Under the pieces are notes generated by a model. The model had not been told where the DNA came from and ran no database searches. It saw only the letters and a list, made by a program, of their open reading frames with translations. A stretch of 64,000 bases of DNA from Pandoraea sputorum (GTDB taxonomy: Bacteria > Pseudomonadota > Gammaproteobacteria > Burkholderiales > Burkholderiaceae), in NCBI RefSeq assembly GCF_000814845.2, contig NZ_CP010431.2, forward strand, positions 3,658,001 through 3,722,000. The letters run 5' to 3'. This document shows, one piece after another, positions 53,353 to 62,489 of the stretch (position 1 is its first letter; each line of letters begins with the position of its first letter). The position numbers and the translations under genes were made by a program.

Positions 53353-54027
53353 ATGAGCACCACCGCTTCGCTGAACGCCGCCGCGTACGACGCCCTCAAG
53401 GCACGCATCGTGCGTGGTGACCTGCGCCCCGGCGCACCGTTGTCCGAGCGCGCGTTGTGCGACGAGCTCGCGGTGTCGCGCACGCCACTGCGCGAGGCGC
53501 TCAAGCGGCTGGCCAACGAAGGACTGGTGGAAATCTCCGAGACACGGCGGGCACGTGTGGCGCGGGTGAGCGTCGATGAAGTCGTGAACCTGCTGGCGGT
53601 GATGGCAGTGTTGGAAGGGCTCTCGGGAGAGCAGGCGTGCGAGAAGGCCTCGGAGGCCGACCTCGACGAACTCACCCGGCTACAAGACGAGATGGAGTCA
53701 GCGTACGCACGCACCGATCACGCCGCCTACTTCGCACTCAATCAGCAGATCCACCTCAGCATTCTGCGCATGGCGGACAACGGACCGCTGGCCGAGTACT
53801 TCCACAATCTCAACGCGCGCTTACGCCATGTACGGGAGCGTCTGACGCCAACGCCCGAGCGGTGGCGCCAGGCCGTGGACGAGCATGCGGAGATGCTGGC
53901 GTTGCTGCGCCGACGCGATGCAAAGCGACTGCGCACCTTGATGGAAGCGCACTTGCGCAGCAAGACGGACGCCTATGTGGCAGCCATGCTTAACGAAGGG
54001 CTCGTGAGCATGAGTCGCGCCGCCTGA
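53353..54027 (+). CDS. GntR-family (FCD) regulator of the adjacent CoA operon
   Basis: 224 residues from ATG 53353; the longer frame from 53296 would run through the operator. Winged helix about 5-70 (PLSERALCDELAVSRTPLREALKRL). FCD domain about 80-210 with putative ligand/metal residues in NQQIHLSILRMADN and DEHAEMLALL. Palindromes before this gene and before the divergent hydratase suggest that it controls both. Confidence 0.88.
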   Translation: MSTTASLNAAAYDALKARIVRGDLRPGAPLSERALCDELAVSRTPLREALKRLANEGLVEISETRRARVARVSVDEVVNLLAVMAVLEGLSGEQACEKASEADLDELTRLQDEMESAYARTDHAAYFALNQQIHLSILRMADNGPLAEYFHNLNARLRHVRERLTPTPERWRQAVDEHAEMLALLRRRDAKRLRTLMEAHLRSKTDAYVAAMLNEGLVSMSRAA

Positions 54028-54034
54028 GAGAAGA

Positions 54035-54754
54035 TCAGGCCGCCACGCGCTTGTTGGCAAGCACCGCGGCACACTTCGCCATCAGGTGCACGCGCAGCAG
54101 TCGGCCGAGCGTGGCGCCGTCGCGCTGACGCAAAGCATGCAGTATCTCGACGTGCTCTTCGATAGCCCGATCCCACTTCCCCGCATGCAGGTTGGAGCGA
54201 AAGCGCAGCGCCTGAAGCCGGTGATTGACCGACTGATACATCTGCGTGAGCGCTGGATTACGCGCCGCGGCGTTGATTCGGTCGTGAATGCGCTGATTGC
54301 AGTCGAAGTAGCCCGATAGATCGCCATTGGCATGGCAGGCGTCCATCGCACTATGGAGCTCCTGAATCTCCTCGATCTCCGCTTGCGTGATGCGCTGACA
54401 CGCCAGCTCACCGGCCAGCGCTTCCAGACCGCTCAGGAGTTCGAAGGCATCGGAAATATCGCTCGCGGACAACGTCACGACGCGCGCCCCGCGATTCGGC
54501 AGCAGATCGATCAGACGCTCGACGGCGAGCATCTTCAGCGCCTCGCGCAACGGCGTGCGCGACACGCCCAGTTGCTCGCACAGCGCACGTTCGTTCAGGT
54601 GAGAGCCGGGCGGCAGAACGCCCTCGGTAATCATCTTGCGCAGCCTGTCCATCACAGCAAGATGCAGCGCCTGACGGCTGATCGGTTGACTCCCGCCCGT
54701 GTCTGGCGGATGAATAGCGGGGTCGCGTACGGCGTTCAATGTCACGGAGTGCAT
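54035..54754 (-). CDS. GntR-family (FCD) regulator divergent from a FAH/hydratase gene
   Basis: 239 residues from ATG 54754 (AGGGCAAG upstream). Winged helix about 25-95 (HLNERALCEQLGVSRTPLREALKML), FCD domain about 100-225 (FDCNQRIHDRINAAARN, EEHVEILHAL). It is convergent with the preceding GntR gene, so two regulators of the same family lie tail to tail. The repeats at 54851-54892 are its likely binding array. Confidence 0.88.
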   Translation of the reverse strand: MHSVTLNAVRDPAIHPPDTGGSQPISRQALHLAVMDRLRKMITEGVLPPGSHLNERALCEQLGVSRTPLREALKMLAVERLIDLLPNRGARVVTLSASDISDAFELLSGLEALAGELACQRITQAEIEEIQELHSAMDACHANGDLSGYFDCNQRIHDRINAAARNPALTQMYQSVNHRLQALRFRSNLHAGKWDRAIEEHVEILHALRQRDGATLGRLLRVHLMAKCAAVLANKRVAA

Positions 54755-54850
54755 AAGCTTGCCCTGGTCATTCGTTTTAGGAAGAAAGACAGCGACTGCC
54801 TGCAAAGCACCTTCTTGGACGACGGCATACCCGACCGAAGCCCCGCCACA

Positions 54851-54892
54851 CGAAATATTTCGGCTTGCGATGAAATATTACGAAATATTACG
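54851..54892. promoter_or_regulatory. Array of three GAAATATT operator repeats
   Basis: CGAAATATTTCG (54851-54862) is a perfect palindrome. TGAAATATTACG (54871-54882) and CGAAATATTACG (54881-54892) are near copies. Their starts are 20 and 10 bases apart, whole helical turns, so bound proteins would lie on one face of the DNA. It lies between the GntR gene and the FAH-type gene. Confidence 0.6.
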
Positions 54893-55062
54893 AAGCCCGA
54901 TTCTCGCAGATCGATGCAGTTTTGACTACGTTATGTGGTGTTTTCACTGAGTACGCGACATGTTTGCGCCGCACCGCAACATGCCCGGATTTTGGATACG
55001 ATGTGGACAACTGTCGTTGGCAATTGACTGACGCAGCGCCCTTCCCTCTGGAGATTTGCAAG

Positions 55063-55821
55063 ATGTTCGAGACCCAACCCGCCGTCGAGTCGCTGGCTCG
55101 CCTGCTCGCCGACACGCGCCGTGGCGACACGCCTATCGATTCGCCTGCCCCGGCGCTGTTGCCGGTCGACGCCAACGCCGCCTACGCCGTGCAACTGCGC
55201 ACCCTCGATCTGCTCGGCGATACGATTGCGGCATGGAAAGTAGGCGCGAAAACCCCGACGGACCTGCCCAACTGCGCGCCGATTCCGGCGTCGGTGGTCA
55301 GCAATACTGGCGGTGCACTGGCGTTGAACGACTTCTTCCGCCCCGGGCTCGAACTGGAAATCGCCTTCCGTCTTTCGCGCGACATCAAGCCGGGCCGCTA
55401 TGAAGAACGCGAAGCCATGATGTTCGTGGACGACATGCTAGCCACCATCGAAATCACCGACAGCCGTTTCGCGGAGAAGGGACTCGACAGCCGCTATGCG
55501 CTGGCCGACCTTCAGAACAACGGGGCGCTCGTGATCGGCAGCGGTCGCGGATACGAGGCAGGTTTCGATTACTCGCGCCCGAAAGCCGTGTTCTCGCTCG
55601 ACGGTCGCGACATCACGCCCGCCAAGGTCTTCAACACGGGCGGCGACCCGCGCACGCTCCTCACGTGGCTCGTCAATCACAACGGCAAGCGCGGCATCAC
55701 GATGCGCGCGGGCGCGATCGTGACCTGCGGCTCGTACGTCGGCATGATTCCCGCCACCGGTCCGGGTGAACTGCGCGGCGTGATCGACGGCGTCGGCGAA
55801 GTCGCCGTGACGTTGAAGTAA
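55063..55821 (+). CDS. FAH-superfamily 2-keto-4-pentenoate hydratase-like protein
   Basis: 252 residues from ATG 55063 (GGAG upstream); the frame extends back to 54922 through promoter DNA. It fits the MhpD/DmpE branch of the fumarylacetoacetate-hydrolase superfamily: AYAVQLRTLDLLGDTIAAWKVG, metal-binding acidic residues in GLELEIAFRLSRDI and TIEITDSRF, and the C-terminal TCGSYVGMIPATGPGE. These enzymes hydrate or decarboxylate keto-enol acids from aromatic breakdown. The substrate here is unknown. Likely under the divergent GntR. Confidence 0.85.
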   Translation: MFETQPAVESLARLLADTRRGDTPIDSPAPALLPVDANAAYAVQLRTLDLLGDTIAAWKVGAKTPTDLPNCAPIPASVVSNTGGALALNDFFRPGLELEIAFRLSRDIKPGRYEEREAMMFVDDMLATIEITDSRFAEKGLDSRYALADLQNNGALVIGSGRGYEAGFDYSRPKAVFSLDGRDITPAKVFNTGGDPRTLLTWLVNHNGKRGITMRAGAIVTCGSYVGMIPATGPGELRGVIDGVGEVAVTLK

Positions 55822-55895
55822 GGAAAACGGCGCGTCCGAGGCGGGGACCTTCGCGACGCGCCTGCCCTCGCCAGACAACCGGATGCGCGGCCAGC

Positions 55896-57173
55896 TCAGT
55901 GCTTTGCGGCGCGTCCGTCCACCCCGGCCAGCATCTTCGGCGCGAGCAATGCGATAGGCACAATGCACAGCAACCCCGCACCGAGCGCGAATGGCAGGCT
56001 GATGCCATGTGCGATGGCACCGATCAGCACCGGGCCGACCAGCAGCCCGAGGTAAGCGAGCTTGGCCATGACGGCAATCGCTTCCGCGCTGGCCATCCCG
56101 GCACCACGCGCCACTTCGCCCGACGCCGCAAACATCACCGGCATCACGTTCGACAAGCCGAGGCCCGCGAGCGCAAAGCCCGCCACCACGGCTGCCGGTT
56201 CACGCCAGAACAGCGCGAGCAGCACGCCACCGACACACAACAAACTGCTCACGCGCAGCAAACGCGCGCCGCCCATGCGGGCACGTACGGGATCGCCGCC
56301 GAATCGACCGACGGCCATGCCGACGGAAAACGCAGCATAGCCCGCGCCGATCCACGCGCCCTGCGCCAGCACCACTTCGCGCATGTACACGGCGGTCCAG
56401 TCGTACATTGCGCCCTCCACCACCAGACCGAGGAACGCGAGGATACCGAAGCCCGTCAGTTTGCGATGCAGCTTGCGACGCGACACCTCGTCCAGCGCGG
56501 GCGGCGGCGTGTGCTTGTGCGGCCCTTCGCCACCCTCGCCACCCTCGCTCCCCTCGCCTGCGCCCGCTTGCAGCACCGGGGCTTCGCCCGGCATCATGTC
56601 TCGCTGCATGAAGCGCGCGCCGACGACGATCACCACCGCGCAGCCGAGCGCCGCCAGTCCGATATGCCACTGCGGCGAGCCGTGATGCGCGAGCCACGCG
56701 CCGCCCACGAGCGCACCGGCCATGCCGCCCAGACTGAAGCAACCGTGCAGCGACGCCATGATCGGCCTGCGATAACGCGCTTCGAGCGTTGCGGCCTGCG
56801 CATTCACGGCAACGTCGTATGTCGCGTTCGCCGCGCCGTAGAGCGCCAGCCAGCCTACGAGGCCCCAATAACTGGGCATCGACAGAATGAATGCGCTCGT
56901 AAGCGCCAGCGCGATGCCGGAATGCAAGCTCGCGCGCTGACTGCCCGCGCGCCCGACCCAGCGCGCCATGCGCGACATGGTGACGATTGCGCCGCCCGCC
57001 ACGGCGAACATCGCCACCGACAGGCTCGCGTCGTTCAGGGCGAACATCGCCTTGACGGTGGGCACATGCACGCCCCACGTCGCATACAGGAATCCGCTGC
57101 AAAACAGCAATGCCATCGTTGCCGCGCGCGCAGGCCAAAAGCCCGTGCGCGGCTTCGCGATTTCAGAAGTCAT
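55896..57173 (-). CDS. MFS transporter
   Basis: 425 residues from ATG 57173 with 12 predicted helices. The cytoplasmic loop between helices 6 and 7 (about 205-235) is rich in Gly and Glu followed by HKHTPPP, which is unusual. No drug-pump signature is clear, and the substrate is not predictable. It is convergent with the FAH-type gene. Confidence 0.85.
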   Translation of the reverse strand: MTSEIAKPRTGFWPARAATMALLFCSGFLYATWGVHVPTVKAMFALNDASLSVAMFAVAGGAIVTMSRMARWVGRAGSQRASLHSGIALALTSAFILSMPSYWGLVGWLALYGAANATYDVAVNAQAATLEARYRRPIMASLHGCFSLGGMAGALVGGAWLAHHGSPQWHIGLAALGCAVVIVVGARFMQRDMMPGEAPVLQAGAGEGSEGGEGGEGPHKHTPPPALDEVSRRKLHRKLTGFGILAFLGLVVEGAMYDWTAVYMREVVLAQGAWIGAGYAAFSVGMAVGRFGGDPVRARMGGARLLRVSSLLCVGGVLLALFWREPAAVVAGFALAGLGLSNVMPVMFAASGEVARGAGMASAEAIAVMAKLAYLGLLVGPVLIGAIAHGISLPFALGAGLLCIVPIALLAPKMLAGVDGRAAKH

Positions 57174-57670
57174 GGGAATTGAAGAAGTGCGGGAATTCAG
57201 GGGTGACAAGGCAGAGAACACCGCCTGGTCGTCATGAACGTTTTGATGCGGCCGACGAGCGTCCGGCGTTGCGGATCTCGCAATCGATGTTGAGAATTCT
57301 AACGCACTCTATGTGACAGCACAGTGCACTTTCGGCAACGTCGTCACGAATCCCGCTCAATGGGTGTGCGTGCACGCCGTCGATGCGACGGCGAAAAAAG
57401 CTGGCCGCCGCGCCACACCGGTCAAGTATGCGGGCGGCAGCCAGCAGGGGAAATCGATGCCCGGATGCTTCGTTCACCGATCCAGTGAATGCCTCGCGGT
57501 CAGTGGACTACGCGTCGATGGCATTGCGGTGCCGTTCGGGCAAGCGATTCCGCTACTGTCGGCGGACGAGGCAGCGCTGACAAGGCAATCTCCCACGTTG
57601 TGAGAAGACGACGCGCGCATTCGTCGGCGAACGCACGCCATGCGTCGGTGCGCGCACGACCGCGCACAAC
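57174..57670. other. Intergenic region after the MFS start
   Basis: About 500 bases without a convincing gene. A 96-codon plus frame (57313-57603) has no ribosome site or protein-like pattern. The region should hold the MFS promoter on the minus strand. The DnaA-box-like elements follow at 57671. Confidence 0.4.
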
Positions 57671-57705
57671 TTATCCACCGTTTTTGTTCACAAGGCTGTG
57701 GACAA
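57671..57705. repeat. 35-bp element bounded by DnaA-box-like sites, copy 1
   Basis: It opens with TTATCCACC (57671-57679), has TTGTTCACA inside (57684-57692), and closes with TGTGGACAA (57697-57705), the reverse complement of TTGTCCACA. Each 9-mer is within one or two bases of the DnaA box TTATNCACA. Confidence 0.55.
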
Positions 57706-57807
57706 CGAACGGAGACAACGTGCCAAGCACTTGATCGGTATGGGGATTTCGACGCAGGCGATCAGTCGGCGGCACCCGCAGGCAAAAGACGCGCAGGCAC
57801 CGCCGAT

Positions 57808-57842
57808 TTATCCACAGATTTTGTGTTCAAGTCTGTGGACAA
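57808..57842. repeat. 35-bp element bounded by DnaA-box-like sites, copy 2
   Basis: It opens with a perfect DnaA box TTATCCACA (57808-57816) and closes with TGTGGACAA (57834-57842). Length and outer boxes match copy 1, 137 bases away. Between the copies the DNA is unremarkable. Confidence 0.55.
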
Positions 57843-57885
57843 GTCCTTGATGAGAGGACCCAAGTGGTTGATTCGACTCAGAGAT

Positions 57886-58836
57886 TCATTCCGCAGCCAG
57901 CGTCGAAGCAGCGCTGATCTGCTCCGGCGTCAGTGCGAATCCCTTGTTCCGCTCGCGCACCACGCGATGAATCAACTCCCACACCGTATGTGCGACGGGC
58001 GAGAGCGAGCGGTTCTTGCGGCGCACGAGCACGATGTTGCGCTCGAAGGCTGGCAGCAGCGGACGCACGGCGAGTGTGGAATTCTCCGGCAGTGGCAACG
58101 CCAGCGGCGGCAGCACGCTCACACCCAGCCCTTCCTGCACCATGCGGAAGATTGTGCTGACATGCCCCAACTCCTGCGTGATGGTCCCCTGCACTTTCTG
58201 CGTGGTGAGTGCACGGTCGATCAGCGGACGGCTACCCGAACTCTGGTTGAGCAGCACGAGGTTCTCGCCCGACAACTCCGACCAGTGCACAGCGCCTTGC
58301 GATGCCAGCGGATGATCATTGCGGCACACGAGACAGAACGGTTCGCTCATCAGATGCTCGGTCGTCAGATCGTCGGCCCCTTGCGGCGCCACCACGATGC
58401 CGAAGTCCACGTCGCCCGCACGCACGCTGTCGAGCACGGCGCGTTGCATCTGGTCGACGAGTGCGAGCGCGATGTCCGGATAGGTGGCTTGCGAAGCGAG
58501 CAACACACGCGGCATGAGCGTCGCGGAGATGGTCGGCGCTGCGCCAATGCGTACACGACCGGTGGTGCGCGCCTCCGCCCCGTGGGTCTGGAGCAACGCG
58601 ATTTCGAGTTCGTCCAGCACCCGATCGAGGTTGCCCGCGAGCGTGACCCCCGCGTCGGTGAGCGCGACTTCCCGCGTCGTGCGGTCGACGAGGCGCAGGC
58701 CGAGTTGTCCTTCGAGTTCGTTGATGCAGCGGCTGATGGCCGGTTGTGTCAGGCCGATCTCGGCACCCGCGCGGCTGAAGTTCTTGCTGCGCGCTACGAC
58801 CATGAAGACCTTGAGTTGTCTCAGCGATACGTTCAT
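57886..58836 (-). CDS. LysR-family transcriptional regulator
   Basis: 316 residues. Winged helix about 3-62 (LRQLKVFMVVARSKNFSRAG, LTQPAISRCINELEGQLG). Effector domain about 92-300. It lies 84 bases behind pntB on the same strand and might be read from the pnt transcript. Its target is unknown. Confidence 0.88.
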   Translation of the reverse strand: MNVSLRQLKVFMVVARSKNFSRAGAEIGLTQPAISRCINELEGQLGLRLVDRTTREVALTDAGVTLAGNLDRVLDELEIALLQTHGAEARTTGRVRIGAAPTISATLMPRVLLASQATYPDIALALVDQMQRAVLDSVRAGDVDFGIVVAPQGADDLTTEHLMSEPFCLVCRNDHPLASQGAVHWSELSGENLVLLNQSSGSRPLIDRALTTQKVQGTITQELGHVSTIFRMVQEGLGVSVLPPLALPLPENSTLAVRPLLPAFERNIVLVRRKNRSLSPVAHTVWELIHRVVRERNKGFALTPEQISAASTLAAE

Positions 58837-58919
58837 AAAGCCTGCCCGTAAGTATTCGAACTAGCCACAAATGACTCAGGCGCGCCGCCCACGGCGGCGC
58901 GCCCCCGTACGTGCTTCGA

Positions 58920-60359
58920 TCAGGCTGCTGCCTTGACCATTTCCTCGATCACTTTCTTCGCATCGCCGAAGACCATCATGGTCTTATCGAGATAGAAAAG
59001 ATCGTTATCCAGCCCGGCATAACCGGCGGCCATCGAGCGCTTGTTGACGATGATCGTCTTGGCCTTGTAAGCCTCGATGATCGGCATCCCGGCAATCGGC
59101 GATTGCGGATCGTTCTTCGCGGCGGGGTTCACCACGTCGTTCGCACCGAGCACGAGCACCACGTCCGTCTGACCGAATTCGCCGTTGATTTCGTCCATCT
59201 CCAGCACCTGGTCGTACGGCACTTCGGCTTCGGCCAGCAGCACGTTCATGTGACCCGGCATACGGCCCGCGACCGGGTGAATCGCATAACGCACGCTCAC
59301 GCCCTTCTCGATCAGCTTGTCCGTCAGTTCCTTGAGGGCATGCTGGGCGCGTGCCACGGCCAGGCCGTAACCCGGCACGATCACCAGCGATTCGGCATTG
59401 CTCATGAGGAACGCTGCGTCGTCGGGCGAGCCGGACTTCACCGGACGCTGCTGTTGTTCGCCCGCCGCCGCCCCCGCGCCCGGCGTCGCACCGAAGCCAC
59501 CGAGAATCACGTTGAAGAACGAGCGGTTCATCGCCTTGCACATGATGTACGACAGAATCGCGCCGGACGAGCCGACCAGCGAGCCCGCGATAATCAGCAT
59601 CGGGTTGTTCAGCGAGAAGCCGATGCCTGCGGCCGCCCAGCCCGAGTACGAGTTCAGCATCGAGACCACGACCGGCATATCCGCACCGCCAATCGGGATG
59701 ATGATGAGCACGCCGAGTACGAAGGCGATGGCGGTCATGATGACGAACGGCGTCCAGCTCAGCGTCGTGAAGAACGCAATGCCGAAGCCGAGCATCGCAA
59801 TCGCGAGCGCCAGGTTCACGAAGTGCTGGCCCTTGAACACGACCGGCGCGCCCTGGAACAGACGGAACTTGTACTTGCCCGAGAGCTTGCCGAACGCAAT
59901 GACCGACCCCGAGAACGTGATCGCGCCGACGAACGTGCCGATGAACAGCTCGATACGGTTGCCCGGCGGCAGCGCCTCGCCTGCGGCGACGATGCCGAAC
60001 GCAGCGGGTTCCGCCACAGCAGCCACAGCGATACAGACAGCCGCCAGACCGATCAGCGAGTGCATGGCGGCCACGAGTTCCGGCATCTTCGTCATCTCGA
60101 CCTTGCGGGCGACGTAGGCACCGATGCCGCCACCGACAACGAGACCTGCGAGGATCAGCCCCAGACCGGAGAAGTTGCCGCCCGAGAGCTTGCGCAACTC
60201 GAAAATCAGCGCCACGGTCGTCACGGCTGCGATCGTCATGCCGATCATGCCGAAGGCGTTGCCGCGACGCGCCATGCGCGGATTCGACAAGCCCTTGAGC
60301 GCCTGAATGAAACAGATCGACGCGACCAGATACAACAGCGTCACAAGATTCATGCTCAT
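58920..60359 (-). CDS. pntB: NAD(P) transhydrogenase beta subunit
   Basis: 479 residues. Eight or nine membrane helices fill about 1-265 and form the proton channel (GGGIGAYVARKVEMTKMPELVAAMHS in two parts). The NADP(H)-binding domain III covers about 300-475, with VPGYGLAVARAQHALKEL, HPVAGRMPGHMNVLLAEA, VLGANDVVNPAAK and MPIIEAYKAK. It couples proton entry to NADPH formation. It starts two bases after the pntAB stop. Confidence 0.95.
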   Translation of the reverse strand: MSMNLVTLLYLVASICFIQALKGLSNPRMARRGNAFGMIGMTIAAVTTVALIFELRKLSGGNFSGLGLILAGLVVGGGIGAYVARKVEMTKMPELVAAMHSLIGLAAVCIAVAAVAEPAAFGIVAAGEALPPGNRIELFIGTFVGAITFSGSVIAFGKLSGKYKFRLFQGAPVVFKGQHFVNLALAIAMLGFGIAFFTTLSWTPFVIMTAIAFVLGVLIIIPIGGADMPVVVSMLNSYSGWAAAGIGFSLNNPMLIIAGSLVGSSGAILSYIMCKAMNRSFFNVILGGFGATPGAGAAAGEQQQRPVKSGSPDDAAFLMSNAESLVIVPGYGLAVARAQHALKELTDKLIEKGVSVRYAIHPVAGRMPGHMNVLLAEAEVPYDQVLEMDEINGEFGQTDVVLVLGANDVVNPAAKNDPQSPIAGMPIIEAYKAKTIIVNKRSMAAGYAGLDNDLFYLDKTMMVFGDAKKVIEEMVKAAA

Positions 60360-60360
60360 G

Positions 60361-60702
60361 TCAGTGCGCTCCCTTTGCTGCCGATTCGTCGTTGGCCGCC
60401 TTCGCAGGGGCCTTATCCTTTTTCTTGAACATCTCCAGCATGCGCTGCGTGACGAGGAAGCCCCCGAACACGTTCACCGCTGCGAGCGCCACCGCCACAA
60501 CACCCATCGTCTTGCCGAGGTTGCCTTCGGTGAGGCCTGCGGCCAGCATGGCCCCCACGATCACAATGGCCGAGATCGCGTTGGTCACCGCCATGAGCGG
60601 CGTGTGCAATGCCGGTGTGACGTTCCACACCACGTGATAGCCGACGTACACCGCCAGCACGAAGATGATCAGGTTGATCACCGTGTGATTAATCAATTCC
60701 AT
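60361..60702 (-). CDS. pntAB: NAD(P) transhydrogenase alpha subunit, membrane part
   Basis: 113 residues from ATG 60702, which has GGGGAGG eight bases upstream. Three or four helices (about 8-28, 35-60 and 65-90) end in a basic tail ([10 protein letters not shown]). It equals the membrane segment at the end of the E. coli PntA chain, here a separate protein, as in many alpha- and betaproteobacteria. Confidence 0.92.
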   Translation of the reverse strand: MELINHTVINLIIFVLAVYVGYHVVWNVTPALHTPLMAVTNAISAIVIVGAMLAAGLTEGNLGKTMGVVAVALAAVNVFGGFLVTQRMLEMFKKKDKAPAKAANDESAAKGAH

Positions 60703-60716
60703 GGCAGAGCCTCCCC

Positions 60717-61847
60717 TTATGCCGCACGCAGCACTTGACCGTCGCGGCACATCAGGCACGCACTGACGATGTCGTCGTTGGTATCGATGACGAACTGACC
60801 TTCCTTGTCGATGACGAGCTTCAGGAAGTCGAGCACGTTACGGGCATAAAGCGCGGAAGCATCCGCAGCCACCATACCGGCAAGGTTGGTGTAGCCCGCG
60901 ATGGTGACGCCGTGGACTTTGACGACTTCGTCGGCGACCGACAGCGGGCAGTTGCCGCCGCCGTTGGCACCGCGTCCGGCGGCCAGATCGATGATCACCG
61001 AGCCGGGCTTCATGGCCTTGACGGTGTCTTCGCTGATGAGCGTCGGGGCAGCGCGGCCCGGGATCAGGGCGGTGGAGATGACAATGTCGGCCTGCGTCAG
61101 ACGCGTGTGCACCAGTTGTGCCTGACGAGCGAGCCATGCTGCGGGCATCGGACGCGCATAGCCACCCACGCCCTTGGCGATCTCGCGTTCTTCGTCGGTC
61201 TCGAACGGCACGTCGATGAATTTCGCGCCGAGCGATTCGATCTGCTCACGCACCGCCGGACGCACGTCTGACGCTTCGATCACTGCGCCCAGACGCTTGG
61301 CCGTCGCGATGGCTTGCAAGCCCGCAACGCCAGCGCCGAGCACGACCAGACGCGCAGCCTTCACCGTACCGGCCGCCGTCATCAGCATCGGCATGAAGCG
61401 CTGATAGAGGTTCGCGGCGAGCATCACGGCCTTGTAGCCTGCGATGTTGGCCTGCGAGGAGAGCACGTCCATGCTTTGCGCACGCGTGGTGCGCGGCGCG
61501 GCTTCGAGCGCGAAGCCGATGATGCCGGCCGCCGCCATTCGCGCATTGTTCTCGGCATCGAACGGATTGAGCATGCCGACGACTACCGCGCCACGACGCA
61601 TCTGTGCGATCTCGGCCACCGACGGCGCACGGACCTTCAGCACCATCTCGGCACCGAACGCCTCGGCAGCGCTGCCGGTCGACGCGCCCGCTGCGACATA
61701 CGCCGCATCCGGTACGCTCGCCGCCTCGCCTGCGCTCTGCTCCACGGTGACGCGATGTCCTGCGCTCACCAGCTTCTTCACCGTTTCCGGTGTGGCCGCG
61801 ACGCGGGATTCGCCGTCGGCCGTCTCCTTTGGAATGCCAATATGCAT
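60717..61847 (-). CDS. pntAA: NAD(P) transhydrogenase alpha subunit, NAD-binding part
   Basis: 376-residue soluble domain I. It begins [23 protein letters not shown] and has the NAD-binding Rossmann loop [21 protein letters not shown] near residue 168-188, then VEASDVRP-like [21 protein letters not shown] and [21 protein letters not shown]. The family's mobile loop and Gln/Asp contact residues are present. It lies 15 bases before pntAB. Confidence 0.95.
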   Translation of the reverse strand: MHIGIPKETADGESRVAATPETVKKLVSAGHRVTVEQSAGEAASVPDAAYVAAGASTGSAAEAFGAEMVLKVRAPSVAEIAQMRRGAVVVGMLNPFDAENNARMAAAGIIGFALEAAPRTTRAQSMDVLSSQANIAGYKAVMLAANLYQRFMPMLMTAAGTVKAARLVVLGAGVAGLQAIATAKRLGAVIEASDVRPAVREQIESLGAKFIDVPFETDEEREIAKGVGGYARPMPAAWLARQAQLVHTRLTQADIVISTALIPGRAAPTLISEDTVKAMKPGSVIIDLAAGRGANGGGNCPLSVADEVVKVHGVTIAGYTNLAGMVAADASALYARNVLDFLKLVIDKEGQFVIDTNDDIVSACLMCRDGQVLRAA

Positions 61848-61889
61848 AGTTATTGTCTCGGGGTCTGAGCCCCTGTCGTGTTGTGAAAC

Positions 61890-62273
61890 TCAGGCCGCAG
61901 CCATATCTCTATTGCGCGGCGCCTGCATCGAACGACCTTCGTTGGCCGCTTCGAAGCAACGCACCTTGGTGCAGTGAATCAGATCGCACAGGAATTCCGG
62001 CTCGTAAGCGCGCAACAAGTGCGGCTGATGTCCGTCGAGGTAAGCCCCGATCATCGTCAGTTCGGCCATGCGCAACGCTTGCGCCGAAGCGCCTTCGAGA
62101 TAGGCCAGCGGCAGATCCTGATTGCCGGTGGTGTGGAGCAAACGGGTGTAGGTGTGGTTGTCCCAATACCAGTCCAGACCCAGTTCGACGAATGCGTTGT
62201 TGAACGCATGCAGATGAGCGTTGGCAACCGGTGCCAGAGCGGCGGGTTTGATATGCGATTCGATGACCGACAT
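61890..62273 (-). CDS. Conserved-looking hypothetical protein heading the pnt operon
   Basis: 127 residues from ATG 62273 with GGGAGA at good spacing. It has no signal peptide or membrane helix. It is rich in His, Tyr and Trp in the middle (AHLHAFNNAFVELGLDWYWD, HTYTRLLHTTGNQD) and has two Cys late (CDLIHCTKVRC). I do not recognise the family. Forty-two bases separate it from pntAA on the same strand, so it is probably cotranscribed. The histidines, aromatic residues and CxxxxC pattern could bind metal or cofactor; that is inference. Confidence 0.65.
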   Translation of the reverse strand: MSVIESHIKPAALAPVANAHLHAFNNAFVELGLDWYWDNHTYTRLLHTTGNQDLPLAYLEGASAQALRMAELTMIGAYLDGHQPHLLRAYEPEFLCDLIHCTKVRCFEAANEGRSMQAPRNRDMAAA

Positions 62274-62489
62274 GATGGCGTCTCCCAAAATAGTGATCGT
62301 CCAAACCCGCGTGCTTCTCTGGCGTGACGCGTCCTCCAACACCTTGCTGTCACACCGCCTTCATGCGGGCTGCCATTGCAGATTACGCAGCCCGACATAT
62401 AAAAGACAGTTAAAGTTAATTATGCAAACCATCAACGATTACTTATACTTCCCGAAGCACATCATGCTCGTCATGCACATCGATCAAAC

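Noticed and set aside
57313..57603. 96-codon plus-strand frame in a gene-poor gap
   Set aside because: No ribosome site, no hydrophobic core or motif, and it ends just before the DnaA-box-like elements.
57671..57842. Chromosomal replication origin
   Set aside because: No AT-rich unwinding region and none of the usual origin genes nearby. Retained only as a DnaA-box-like element.
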